DNA of 44,489 bases. Source: Candidatus Coatesiibacteriota bacterium. Lineage in GTDB: Bacteria > RBG-13-66-14 > B26-G2 > WVWN01 > G020348885. How positions within the stretch are numbered: the first letter of the stretch is position 1; every line of letters starts with the position of its first letter. The DNA lies in NCBI GenBank assembly GCA_020348885.1, contig CP070755.1, positions 2,061,600-2,106,088 of the forward strand. The letters run 5' to 3'. The translations under genes were made by a program, and so were the position numbers. Below, one piece after another: positions 8,355 through 16,183 of the stretch. The notes beneath the pieces are model-generated. The model was not told the DNA's origin. It saw only the letters and a program-made list of their open reading frames with translations, and searched no databases.

Positions 8355-9956
8355 ATGAAAAGAGCCCTAAAATCATTAACGGCCGCAGCGGTATTCGCGA
8401 GCGCTTTCTCTGCGCAAGCGGCCGAGTTCGACCTGAATAAGATACGCGAAGACCTGGCGACGATGAACCAGGAATGGGCGGAAGAGATATGGAACGCCGA
8501 CGCGTACGGCGAGGAGGTCGACCGGGCTTCCATAATGGCCAAGTATCCCTATCTATCAGATAATAAAGAGCTTGTAGATTTCGTTAAAGCCGAGTACGAA
8601 GCCGAAACCGACCCGGTCGAAAAGCGGCGCCTCCGCCTGCTGTACTGGGACATCTCCGGGACGTACATGTTCGAGAAGATGGTCGGCATCTACGACGAGA
8701 TGGACAACACGAGGGCCGGGGCCGTGTTCTACGGTAAGGAGTTCGATGAACCGGTCGCGTACCGGGACCTCTGGTGGTATTACAATAACCTCGGGAAAGA
8801 CGAACTCGATAAAAGGGCCGAGATATACTTCGTGGACACGAACTTCGTCGTAAACGTCCTGAACCCGATGCACCGCAAACGTATCGACGAAATCCGGGCG
8901 AACTGCGACGAAATCGGGTTCGATAGCTATACGGCGTACGACGAGTACACAACCGGTTTCGACCACGCGGCCCTTACCGAGCAGGCGTATAAATTCCTGG
9001 GCGACACCCAGGAAATATACGAAGACATCGTTACCCAAAAATGTAGGGAAGTATTGGGGAAAGGCCCTTCAGAGACGGTCCCCTGGGAGCGGGGTATTAT
9101 CTGGCACAAAAAAGCTTTCGACGAGTACTTCCCCGCGGACGAGATGCTCCCTTTCACATACGGCTACTTCGCCGGGTTGGGCCTCGACCTTCGGGACAAC
9201 CCGAATATAATGATAGACGACGAGGACCGGGAACGGAAAGAACCCCGGGCCGCCTCCTATTCTATCTCGGTTCCCGACGACATCAGGATAAACCTAAAAC
9301 CGCTGGGCGGGATGTACGATTATGAGGCGGCGCTTCACGAGTCGGGACACGCCTTGCACTACTCGTACACTGACGCGGAGCTGGCGTATGAGTTCCGCCA
9401 CCTGGGCACCAACAGCCTTACCGAGACGTACTCGTTCCTCTTCGAGGGCATGTTCCTCAATCCGGTCTTTTTGGAAGAAGAAGCGGGCATGCCGAAGGAA
9501 AAGGTAAACGAATACATGGACGTCGCCCTCCTTTCGGACCTGGCCGGGGCTCGTTATTACGCGATGAACGTCATCTATGAAGCAAAGCTCCACGGCGGCA
9601 CGTCGGATGACCCGCTCGCTTTTTACGTCGGGCTAAGAGATACATACGGGGTTTTTCCGAGGGAACCCTACCAGAACGAAGCCGCTTACCTCGAGGTGGA
9701 TGAAGAGTTTTACTCGCGGGATTATATGACGGCGTGGTACGCGGAAGCTCAACTCCGGGCGAAGTTGGAAGACGAGTTCGGCGTACGTTGGTACAAGGAC
9801 CCCGCCGCCGGCGAGTTTCTGAAGGATTTATTCCGCCGGGGCGACTCATGGGAAACGGAGGATATGCTCCGGTATATAGGTTACGACGGTCTCGACTCGT
9901 CGTACCTGGCGACGGACTTCGCAGAGATGTACGATACCTTCAAATCGAACCGCTAG
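8355..9956 (+). CDS. Secreted M3-like zinc metallopeptidase
   Basis: The protein is 533 residues and begins with a signal peptide (MKRALKSLTAAAVFASAFSAQA). The zinc site is HESGH at 328-332. A glutamate, E357 in NSLTETYSF, lies 25 residues after the second histidine. This is the HExxH-(25)-E spacing of thimet-type M3 peptidases; M2/ACE-type enzymes have a slightly shorter gap. The mainly helical, acidic sequence fits that gluzincin fold, and the enzyme is expected in the periplasm or outside the cell. The start has an AAGGAG site and follows hisC by 12 bases, so the two may be co-transcribed. I cannot name a substrate. A convergent-gene terminator follows. Confidence 0.8.
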   Translation: MKRALKSLTAAAVFASAFSAQAAEFDLNKIREDLATMNQEWAEEIWNADAYGEEVDRASIMAKYPYLSDNKELVDFVKAEYEAETDPVEKRRLRLLYWDISGTYMFEKMVGIYDEMDNTRAGAVFYGKEFDEPVAYRDLWWYYNNLGKDELDKRAEIYFVDTNFVVNVLNPMHRKRIDEIRANCDEIGFDSYTAYDEYTTGFDHAALTEQAYKFLGDTQEIYEDIVTQKCREVLGKGPSETVPWERGIIWHKKAFDEYFPADEMLPFTYGYFAGLGLDLRDNPNIMIDDEDRERKEPRAASYSISVPDDIRINLKPLGGMYDYEAALHESGHALHYSYTDAELAYEFRHLGTNSLTETYSFLFEGMFLNPVFLEEEAGMPKEKVNEYMDVALLSDLAGARYYAMNVIYEAKLHGGTSDDPLAFYVGLRDTYGVFPREPYQNEAAYLEVDEEFYSRDYMTAWYAEAQLRAKLEDEFGVRWYKDPAAGEFLKDLFRRGDSWETEDMLRYIGYDGLDSSYLATDFAEMYDTFKSNR

Positions 9957-9978
9957 CCGGTGAATCCGTCGATAAAGA

Positions 9979-9998
9979 AAGGGCCCAAACGGGCCCTT
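9979..9998. terminator. Bidirectional terminator between convergent genes
   Basis: AAGGGCCC (9979-9986), loop AAAC, GGGCCCTT (9991-9998), followed by CTATTGTTTT on the plus strand and by TTTCTTTAT on the minus strand. It separates the peptidase gene from the convergent beta-barrel gene. Confidence 0.8.
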
Positions 9999-10026
9999 CT
10001 ATTGTTTTACCGATTCAGACTGGCCG

Positions 10027-10725
10027 TTAGAACAGGCCAAAACCGCCATAAATCGCGAGCATGTTCACGTGTTTCGCGGTCGGCGCTTGATAGCCCGGGA
10101 CGTTCCGTTCCATAAATCGGTCCACGGACGTGGTCCCGATGTTGAAAGCCATCATATAACGTACGCCGAACTTGATGGAGATTATCGGGAACTTGTTCAG
10201 GAGCGCCCCGCCGCCTTCGACATAGAAACCGTAACTGTTGTCGGGTTCGACGGGGAAATCAAATCCCGGGATATAACCCTCCAGAATGCTAAGCGGTACG
10301 CCTACGGCCGAAAGCTCGCGCCGTACGTACATAAAACCGGGCTCGAAGTGTATGCCCAGCATGAAGTGATCGAGGGCCTGAATCCTAACGCCGGCGCCTA
10401 CGGTATAAAGGCTCGACTCGATATCACCGTACTTATCGATCTCGGGCGGGATTCCGCCTGGGAACATCTCGTCCAGATAATCACCCATAGCCTTATCGAA
10501 CTGGGCGTCCTTGCCCAGGGACGCGTACGTACCGTTCGGGACGATGTATAACGGCCCCGGCAGCGGTAGCTTTATCCCGAGGTTAATGAACATACCGCCG
10601 CCGTACCGTTCGCTAAGTTCGCCCATTGTCTTGGTATAACCCAATTTGAAATCGAGAAAAGCGAACGTAGCCGACGCGCAAAGGGCTAACGTTACGAGCA
10701 TATAAAGGAAATGTCGCAGCCGCAT
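10027..10725 (-). CDS. Predicted outer-membrane beta-barrel protein
   Basis: The protein is 232 residues with an N-terminal signal peptide (MRLRHFLYMLVTLALCASATFA). It has alternating hydrophobic/aromatic beta-strand patterns (GMFINLGIKL; LYTVGAGVRI; MLGIHFEPGFMYV; YGFYVEGGGALL; SIKFGVRYMMAF) and ends in phenylalanine (IYGGFGLF). A terminal aromatic residue after a final strand is the usual outer-membrane assembly signal. The size suits an 8-stranded barrel. AAGGAG lies before the ATG and a near-consensus promoter lies upstream at 10774-10802. No specific family is recognised. Confidence 0.75.
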   Translation of the reverse strand: MRLRHFLYMLVTLALCASATFAFLDFKLGYTKTMGELSERYGGGMFINLGIKLPLPGPLYIVPNGTYASLGKDAQFDKAMGDYLDEMFPGGIPPEIDKYGDIESSLYTVGAGVRIQALDHFMLGIHFEPGFMYVRRELSAVGVPLSILEGYIPGFDFPVEPDNSYGFYVEGGGALLNKFPIISIKFGVRYMMAFNIGTTSVDRFMERNVPGYQAPTAKHVNMLAIYGGFGLF

Positions 10726-10773
10726 AATCTATCTCCTTGAGTTTATTGTCGAGGGAATTAAAGGCTTACCGGG

Positions 10774-10802
10774 ATTATATAGGGCGATATGGGTAAAGTC
10801 AA
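10774..10802 (-). promoter_or_regulatory. Sigma-70 promoter of the beta-barrel gene
   Basis: On the minus strand, TTGACT (10802-10797) and TATAAT (10779-10774) are 17 bases apart. The predicted start leaves a leader of about 40 bases ending in AAGGAG. Confidence 0.8.
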
Positions 10803-10881
10803 GCGCGGTTTCTACCGTGAGGGATTCGTAAAACCGTGGGGAATTCGTAGCTAGCATCGGTTAGTGCCCGCCCAATCGCCG

Positions 10882-10910
10882 TTGACTTGAACCGGCGCGT
10901 GTGGTAAGTT
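10882..10910 (+). promoter_or_regulatory. Duplicated tRNA-Leu promoter copy
   Basis: TTGACT (10882-10887), 17 bases, TAAGTT (10905-10910). The same promoter, with near-identical spacer, precedes the intact tRNA-Leu at 33325. Confidence 0.65.
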
Positions 10911-10922
10911 TCGACGCGAACC

Positions 10923-10961
10923 GCGAGAGTGGCGGAACTGGCAGACGCGTTGGATTTAGGA
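10923..10961 (+). pseudogene. Truncated tRNA-Leu(UAG) copy (5' half)
   Basis: The 91 bases 10871-10961 match 33273-33363 (promoter plus the 5' half of tRNA-Leu) with about four substitutions. The match covers the acceptor 5' strand GCGAGAG, the D arm and the anticodon loop TTTAGGA, then stops exactly at the end of that loop. The sequence that follows lacks a variable arm, T arm and CCA-side acceptor; only a CTCGC at 10986 could pair with GCGAG. A short direct repeat GATTTAGG spans the breakpoint. A strong terminator follows at 11013, so the chimera is probably transcribed as a short RNA. It cannot be a working tRNA as written. Confidence 0.75.
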
Positions 10962-11012
10962 ACCGATTTAGGTCGGATACGTAAACTCGCTGATATCAAC
11001 AGGATACGACTT

Positions 11013-11039
11013 AACCGCCTGAAAACGGGCGGTTTTTTT
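11013..11039 (+). terminator. Rho-independent terminator after the tRNA-Leu fragment
   Basis: AACCGCCTG (11013-11021), loop AAAA, CGGGCGGTT (11026-11034), with a T run to 11039. With the promoter at 10882 it defines a transcription unit of about 120 bases. Confidence 0.9.
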
Positions 11040-11211
11040 ATTCGGTAAACTCGGGTAACAGACGGTTATTATTGGCAATTCAGGGGATTTTTGACACAGA
11101 ATTAACACAAGAAGCAGACGCTTACTTCCTACTGTTTCCCTACCTTACGAACGTGAATTGGAGTAATCCCCCGGGTCACACGCGCGGAGATACTAGGTCA
11201 AAAAACGAACG

Positions 11212-11225
11212 ATGCCGTACGGCAT
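11212..11225. promoter_or_regulatory. Perfect 14-bp palindrome upstream of the kinase promoter
   Basis: ATGCCGTACGGCAT is its own reverse complement and ends 22 bases before the predicted -35 of the histidine-kinase operon. The position suits an activator or autoregulatory site. The binding protein is unknown. Confidence 0.4.
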
Positions 11226-11247
11226 ACGCGTTAAGAGGGAGATTCCC

Positions 11248-11276
11248 TTGACTTTTTTTACGTAATCGTATAACTT
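11248..11276 (+). promoter_or_regulatory. Promoter of the two-component operon
   Basis: TTGACT (11248-11253) followed by TAACTT at 17-base spacing (11271-11276); an overlapping TATAAC at 11269 has 15-base spacing. It lies about 55 bases before the kinase start. Confidence 0.5.
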
Positions 11277-11330
11277 AACCGGTGCCAACTACGGAGCCGA
11301 AATACAAGTATTAATAATCCGGTGAATCTA

Positions 11331-13058
11331 ATGACGGGTAATAGTAAAGCTAGTAAACCTTCGAACGGAGGTAAGCCCCGAAAATCGTTCGGGGATTTCT
11401 CCGAGTTATCTCGTAAGATACTACGGTACGCCAACCGCGGCGTAAACAGGCTTGAGTTCCAGCGTGAGATATCGGTTATAATCGCGGATTTTTCGGGATG
11501 CGATAACGTAGAGTTCCGCCTCCAAGACGGCGACCAAAATTATTTGTCCGAGTTAACGCGAACCCCCGAGGAAGGTTTTAAATTCGGTGTCTTTCCTCAC
11601 TTTATAGACGAGAAAGGAAAGGAGATTCCCTGCGTAGCCGGCGATTCGGAAGTCGAAAAGTTATGCGGGAATATCGTATTACGCCGTTTTGATCCGGACG
11701 AACCCCGTCTGACTAAAAACGGTAGTTTTTGGACCGGCGATGCTTATAGTCTTTTTGATAAGGATGCGAACGGTTATAAATCTTTAGCGATTATACCTTT
11801 TATTATCAACGAGGAGAACATCGGTCTACTGCAGTTAAAAAGCCTTGTAAAGGAGTTCTTTTCTAAGGACGATTTAGAGTTTTACGAAGGCATCGCCCAG
11901 AGTATAGGCACCGCTGTCGATGATCGCCGAGCCCAGTTCAAATTACGTGAACGGGTAAAAGAAATGACGTGTCTATACGGTATCGCGAAAATAGCTTCGC
12001 AGGAAACCCTTTCTACGGGGCAAATCCTAAAAAAAATCGTGGACTTATTTCCGCCCGCGATGCAATACCCCGAAATAACCGAGGGACGAATCGTTCTTTA
12101 CGGCGTGCCGTATACTACGGAGGGATTCGAGGAGTCCCCGTACAAATTATCGGCGGACATAACCGTGAACGGCGTGATTTGCGGCGTCGCCGAAGTATTT
12201 TATAGAGAAGAAAAGATGAGTTACGAAGCAGGTTTATTCTTGCAAGAGGAACAGAGCCTTATAGATGGCGTCGCTCGCCAGGTCGGTTTAATTATCGAGA
12301 ACCGCTTAGCGGAGGAGGAAAGGGCGACGCTTCAAGGACAATTACGCCACGCTGACCGCCTCGCGACGATAGGGCAATTGGCGGCGGGCGTGGCTCACGA
12401 GATAAACGAGCCGTTGGGGGCTATACTAGGTTTCGCGCAGTTTATAGGAAAGACCGAAGGCCTCCCCAGACAGGTGGAAGAAGACGCCGGTAAAATCGTG
12501 AACGCTTCTCTCCATGTACGGGAAATAGTGAAAAAGCTACTCATATTCGCAAGCCAGATGCCTACGAAGAAATCCGCAGTAAACTTGAACAAGATAATCG
12601 AAGAGGGGCTTTTGTTCCTTGAATCAAGATGCGCCAAGGAAGACATCGAACTCGTTCGTTCTCTCTCGTCGGATATACCCGATATCGTCGCCGACCCGGG
12701 GCAATTGAACCAAATCCTCGTCAATCTCGTAGTTAATGCCATCCAATCGATGCCGGACGGAGGTACGCTTACGATAAGTACAGGGGTCGAAGACGAATGC
12801 GTTTTCATGGCCGTCGAAGATACGGGTATCGGTATGCCTGACGAGGTCAGGAATCGAATATTCTTACCTTTCTATACTACCAAAGATGTCGGCCACGGTA
12901 CCGGTTTAGGCTTGCCGGTAGTCCACGGGATAGTAACTTCCCACGGCGGTACTATTACTGTAAAAACCGAATTGGGAAAAGGTTCGCGTTTTAAGGTGCG
13001 TCTCCCGATAGAGTGGAACGAAGAACGCGGAGGGAGGGCAGAAAATGGCGCGGGCTGA
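11331..13058 (+). CDS. Soluble sensor histidine kinase with GAF-like domains (NtrB/ZraS-type)
   Basis: The protein is about 575 residues and has no membrane helix. An N-terminal GAF-like sensor (about 25-200) is followed by a second sensor region (about 210-330). The HisKA domain has the phospho-acceptor H356 in AAGVAHEINEPLGAIL, and the ATPase domain has the N-box NLVVNAIQSM, G1 DTGIGMPDE and G2 GTGLGLPVVHG. The HEIN(N/E)PL box is typical of kinases that pair with NtrC-family regulators, and the next gene is one, overlapping by 14 bases. ATG 11331 is preferred because GGTG lies just upstream; GTG 11322 in the same frame is possible. It probably senses a cytoplasmic signal (redox, nitrogen or a metabolite) and controls the downstream redox operon. 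Confidence 0.88.
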   Translation: MTGNSKASKPSNGGKPRKSFGDFSELSRKILRYANRGVNRLEFQREISVIIADFSGCDNVEFRLQDGDQNYLSELTRTPEEGFKFGVFPHFIDEKGKEIPCVAGDSEVEKLCGNIVLRRFDPDEPRLTKNGSFWTGDAYSLFDKDANGYKSLAIIPFIINEENIGLLQLKSLVKEFFSKDDLEFYEGIAQSIGTAVDDRRAQFKLRERVKEMTCLYGIAKIASQETLSTGQILKKIVDLFPPAMQYPEITEGRIVLYGVPYTTEGFEESPYKLSADITVNGVICGVAEVFYREEKMSYEAGLFLQEEQSLIDGVARQVGLIIENRLAEEERATLQGQLRHADRLATIGQLAAGVAHEINEPLGAILGFAQFIGKTEGLPRQVEEDAGKIVNASLHVREIVKKLLIFASQMPTKKSAVNLNKIIEEGLLFLESRCAKEDIELVRSLSSDIPDIVADPGQLNQILVNLVVNAIQSMPDGGTLTISTGVEDECVFMAVEDTGIGMPDEVRNRIFLPFYTTKDVGHGTGLGLPVVHGIVTSHGGTITVKTELGKGSRFKVRLPIEWNEERGGRAENGAG

Positions 13059-14391
13059 AAAGGAACACATCCTTGTAGTAGATGACGCGCAGGATACGCT
13101 CGAGTTAGTCCAGAGGAACCTCACATCGGAAGGTTATGGCGTCTTTACAGCCGGGGATGTCGGAGAGGCGATAAAATTACTCGAGTCGGCGGCCGTTGAC
13201 TTGGTCATAACCGACATGAAAATGCCCGAAGTCAGTGGTTTCGACCTGATTAGGCACGTACGGGAAAATTTCCCCGATACCGAGTTGATGATGATAACCG
13301 GTTATCCGTCCGTACCGGACGCTGTTAAAGCCGTGAAAACGGGCGCCGAAGAATACTTGCCCAAGCCTTTCACCGACGAAGAGCTTTTATCCACCGTTGA
13401 GCGCGTGTTAGAAAAACTCCGTTTGCGGAGGAAAGCACGGGGGGTAGAGTCGGAGGTAAAAAGGACTTACCACGGCCTTATAGGCGAATCGAAAGCCATG
13501 CAGATCATCAACGACGAAATCGAGAAAGCCGCTACGACCGACGCGACGGTACTTATCAGCGGAGAGAGCGGGACAGGAAAGGAGCTCGTAGCTAGGGCTA
13601 TCCATTACGAGAGCCGCCGGGCGTCGGCACCGTTCATCCCGGTAAACTGCGGGGCGATCCCATCGGAACTGTTGGAGAGCGAACTATTCGGTTACGTAAA
13701 AGGGGCCTTTACGGGGGCAAGGGAAACCCGCGCCGGTTTTTTCCAAACCGCCGACGGGGGAACGATTTTCTTGGACGAAATCAGCGAAACCAGCCAACAG
13801 ATGCAAGTAAAACTCCTACGGGTTCTTCAGGACAAGGAATTCTATATGGTCGGGTCGAGGCGATCCCAAAAAGTCGACGTGAGAATAGAGGCGGCGACGA
13901 ACAAAGACCTGTTAAACCTCGTAGAAAAAACGGCGTTTCGCGACGACCTTTATTACCGTTTGGCGGTGATTACGATAGACGTTCCGCCCCTTAGAGAACG
14001 AGGGGACGATATATTATTATTGACTAGCCATTTCCTCGCTAAATACGCTAAAGAGTCGGATAAGATCGTCCCTGAGCTTTCCGATGGAGTTATCGACATT
14101 ATTAAAGGGTATAACTGGCCCGGTAACGTTCGCGAACTTGAAAATTTTATACAACGTTTAGTAGTTATGAGCGAGAGCGATACGATCGACGTACAAGACC
14201 TACCGTCGCTAATGCGGTTCAGGGCACCAAGCAAATCCGGGCTTAACCGGACTTTAGAAGAGGTAGAAGCCGAACATATAGCCAACGTTCTAGCAAGCGT
14301 AGAAGGGAATAAGACCAAAGCGGCGGGGATACTCGGTATAGACAGAAAGACCCTTCGTAAAAAGCTCGAAAAGGTCCGAAACAAGGAATAG
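13045..14391 (+). CDS. NtrC-family sigma-54-dependent response regulator
   Basis: The protein is 448 residues with three domains. The receiver has phospho-acceptor D57 (DLVITDMKMPEVSG) and K107 (LPKPF). The AAA+ domain has Walker A GESGTGKE at 173-180, the sigma-54-contacting GAFTGA loop at 220-225, and Walker B IFLDEI at 241-246. The C-terminus is a Fis-type helix-turn-helix (NKTKAAGILGIDRKTLRKKL). It overlaps the kinase gene by 14 bases, so the two are translationally coupled. It would bind upstream DNA and activate sigma-54 RNA polymerase. A near-consensus sigma-54 promoter lies 190 bases downstream at 14582, making the redox operon its obvious target. It is comparable to ZraR/AtoC/NtrC, but the exact subfamily is not assignable. 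Confidence 0.93.
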   Translation: MARAEKEHILVVDDAQDTLELVQRNLTSEGYGVFTAGDVGEAIKLLESAAVDLVITDMKMPEVSGFDLIRHVRENFPDTELMMITGYPSVPDAVKAVKTGAEEYLPKPFTDEELLSTVERVLEKLRLRRKARGVESEVKRTYHGLIGESKAMQIINDEIEKAATTDATVLISGESGTGKELVARAIHYESRRASAPFIPVNCGAIPSELLESELFGYVKGAFTGARETRAGFFQTADGGTIFLDEISETSQQMQVKLLRVLQDKEFYMVGSRRSQKVDVRIEAATNKDLLNLVEKTAFRDDLYYRLAVITIDVPPLRERGDDILLLTSHFLAKYAKESDKIVPELSDGVIDIIKGYNWPGNVRELENFIQRLVVMSESDTIDVQDLPSLMRFRAPSKSGLNRTLEEVEAEHIANVLASVEGNKTKAAGILGIDRKTLRKKLEKVRNKE

Positions 14392-14406
14392 GGCGTAGTT
14401 TATCAA

Positions 14407-14427
14407 GCCGGGGAATATTTCCCCGGC
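14407..14427 (+). other. Hairpin after the regulator gene
   Basis: GCCGGGGAA (14407-14415), TAT, TTCCCCGGC (14419-14427). There is no T run, and a second partial copy of the right arm (ATTCCCCGG) follows at about 14437. It may be a 3'-end stabiliser ahead of the true terminator. Confidence 0.45.
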
Positions 14428-14466
14428 GGTCATATATTCCCCGGAAAAAACCTAGTGAATTCTTTG

Positions 14467-14490
14467 GTCGCTGCATAAGCGACTTTTTTT
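14467..14490 (+). terminator. Rho-independent terminator of the two-component operon
   Basis: GTCGCT (14467-14472), loop GCATA, AGCGAC (14478-14483), then seven T. It insulates the regulator operon from the sigma-54 operon. Confidence 0.88.
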
Positions 14491-14581
14491 ATTGCCCCAA
14501 GGTAAACCCCTAAGCCTATCATTTTCAAATAGTTAATTCGTTTGCGATTCCACTGGCGGTTTTTCCTAACGCTAGCGCGTT

Positions 14582-14598
14582 TTGGCACGGTTTTAGCA
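14582..14598 (+). promoter_or_regulatory. Sigma-54 (-24/-12) promoter of the redox operon
   Basis: TTGGCACG is followed after four bases (GTTT) by TAGCA. GG at 14584-14585 and GC at 14596-14597 are separated by exactly ten bases, as required for sigma-54 promoters, and TGGCACG is the full -24 consensus. The -12 element has TAGCA where the consensus is TTGCA. The start codon of the first operon gene is 65 bases downstream. An imperfect dyad AACGC-TAGC-GCGTT (14568-14581) abuts the -24. Confidence 0.82.
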
Positions 14599-14662
14599 TA
14601 TATAAACTTCGGAGATTCGTCCGTATGTACTTAAGGACCGACCAATACCTTAAGGAGGAGTT

Positions 14663-15025
14663 ATGTCCGGCGTAACTACGAAATCTAAAGAAAAGTTTAA
14701 GGAAAAGCCGAAAACCGACGTAAGTCGCACAACGGTACTTCGAGGTATATGTATTACCTGCAATTACGCCGCTGATTGCGCGCATCTCAAACGGAACCCT
14801 AACGTCTCGATTTGGCATTGCGAGAATTACGACGACCACGTCGAGCCCGGCGAAACCGTACCCGAAATAAGTATCCCGGTGGTTAATAATGACGTGGTTT
14901 TAGGGGTTGAGACGGAAAAAACCGCCGTCGAAATCAAGGGGCTCTGCATAGATTGCGAGAACCGCGACGGGTGCGCTCACGCGATGAAAACCGGCGGCGT
15001 ATGGCATTGCGAAGAGTATCTATGA
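14663..15025 (+). CDS. Small protein with two Cys4 motifs (CxxC-x5-C...WxCExY)
   Basis: The protein is 120 residues and opens the sigma-54 operon, with AAGGAGGAG before its ATG. It contains the same short domain twice: C30, C33, C39, C53 (GICITCNYAADC ... WHCENY) and C95, C98, C104, C116 (GLCIDCENRDGC ... WHCEEY). The next gene carries a third copy at its N-terminus. Four cysteines in this spacing could bind zinc or an iron-sulfur cluster. I do not recognise a characterised family. Its fixed association with the NuoE-like subunit suggests an accessory or electron-transfer role in the same complex. Confidence 0.8.
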   Translation: MSGVTTKSKEKFKEKPKTDVSRTTVLRGICITCNYAADCAHLKRNPNVSIWHCENYDDHVEPGETVPEISIPVVNNDVVLGVETEKTAVEIKGLCIDCENRDGCAHAMKTGGVWHCEEYL

Positions 15026-15043
15026 AGAAAGCATCCTTTCTTC
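15024..15043 (+). other. Intercistronic hairpin overlapping a stop codon
   Basis: GAAGAAAG (15024-15031), loop CATC, CTTTCTTC (15036-15043) form a perfect 8-bp stem that overlaps the stop codon of the small Cys protein. It may act as an attenuator or processing site that sets the ratio of the small protein to the large subunits. Confidence 0.45.
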
Positions 15044-15095
15044 GCTCTTATTCTATAACGGCCTTGACCTCTCCAATTGAGTCGAAGGGGTAATA

Positions 15096-16118
15096 ATGGG
15101 ACCGATACCGACCGAGGAAGAAAAACCTGCCGGAAGGCAACGCGTGTCTAAACCTGGGAAAGAAGGGGGAGTTGGCGGTATTTGTTCGACGTGCAATCAG
15201 GCCGCGAGCTGTTCGTATAGGTTAAAGAACGAGGGTTTGGTTATATGGGAATGCGACCTTTACGAAAGTTACGAAACGCCCGGCGTCGCTAAAATCGCAG
15301 AAAAATACGAAGGGAAGCCGGGCTCGGTCATATCGATACTCGAGGAAATTCAAGCGACGTACGGATACTTACCGCCCGATATGTTGAAGGAGTTATCCGA
15401 GGCGACCGATTATTCCCTGGTCGATGTATACGGGGCCGCGACCTTCTATAAATCCTTCAGCCTCAAACCGAGAGGTAAATACCTAGTATCGGTTTGCCTG
15501 GGTACCGCGTGCCACGTACGCGGCGGTCCGGCGGTAGCCAAGGAGTTCGAACGGAGACTCGGGATTCGCGCCGGCGAGACCACGGCCGATAAAGAATTTA
15601 CGCTCGAGACGGTCAACTGCTTGGGCGCTTGCGCTCTCGGCCCGGTGGTAGTAGTAGAAGGACACTATTTCCCTCAGGTTAATCCGGAGAAGGTGGAACG
15701 GATTATTGACAGGACCCGCGAAGGGCTAGACAAGATAGAAATCGAAGGGGACGAAAGGATTTTCCCGATAGAGGTCAGCTGCCCCAGGTGTAATCATAGT
15801 CTGATGGACGCCGGACACCTCATCGACGGTTACCCGTCTATTCGGGTGACGCTGTCCTTCGGCCATACCCACGGCTGGCTACGAATGTCAAGTCTATACG
15901 GAAGCTACAACGTCGAATCCGAATACGAGATACCTAAAAGAACGATCGTTAATTTCTTTTGCCCATACTGCCACGCCGAACTTCGGGCCGCGACCGCCTG
16001 CCCGGAATGCCAGGCGCCGATGGTGCCTATGATAGTCCACGGCGGCGGCATCGTCCTGATCTGTTCGCGGCGCGGGTGCAAGGGTCACATGTTGGACTTT
16101 GACGGCGCTAATATTTAA
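15096..16118 (+). CDS. NuoE/HndA-like [2Fe-2S] subunit with N-terminal Cys4 motif and C-terminal zinc-ribbon region
   Basis: The protein is 340 residues in three parts. Residues 28-56 carry the Cys4 motif shared with the preceding gene (C30, C33, C39, C53). Residues 65-210 are a NuoE/thioredoxin-like domain with the four [2Fe-2S] ligands C134, C139, C175 and C179 (CLGTAC ... CLGAC) and the typical GAATFYKSFSLKPRGKY segment. Residues 225-340 add four CxxC or CxxxxC pairs (C229/C232, C289/C292, C302/C305, C323/C328), resembling zinc ribbons, which ordinary NuoE/HndA lacks. It should pair with the NuoF-like subunit encoded next to pass electrons from NAD(P)H. The extra N- and C-terminal modules are unusual. 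Confidence 0.88.
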   Translation: MGPIPTEEEKPAGRQRVSKPGKEGGVGGICSTCNQAASCSYRLKNEGLVIWECDLYESYETPGVAKIAEKYEGKPGSVISILEEIQATYGYLPPDMLKELSEATDYSLVDVYGAATFYKSFSLKPRGKYLVSVCLGTACHVRGGPAVAKEFERRLGIRAGETTADKEFTLETVNCLGACALGPVVVVEGHYFPQVNPEKVERIIDRTREGLDKIEIEGDERIFPIEVSCPRCNHSLMDAGHLIDGYPSIRVTLSFGHTHGWLRMSSLYGSYNVESEYEIPKRTIVNFFCPYCHAELRAATACPECQAPMVPMIVHGGGIVLICSRRGCKGHMLDFDGANI

Positions 16119-16183
16119 GGACCGAGCGGGACTTCGGGCCGTTATTAAAAAGGAGTTGAACGCCGACCTGATACGGCTGAATC

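Noticed and set aside
10069-10551. Plus-strand open frame opposite the beta-barrel gene
   Set aside because: The minus-strand gene has signal peptide, promoter, ribosome site and barrel pattern. The plus-strand frame has none of these.
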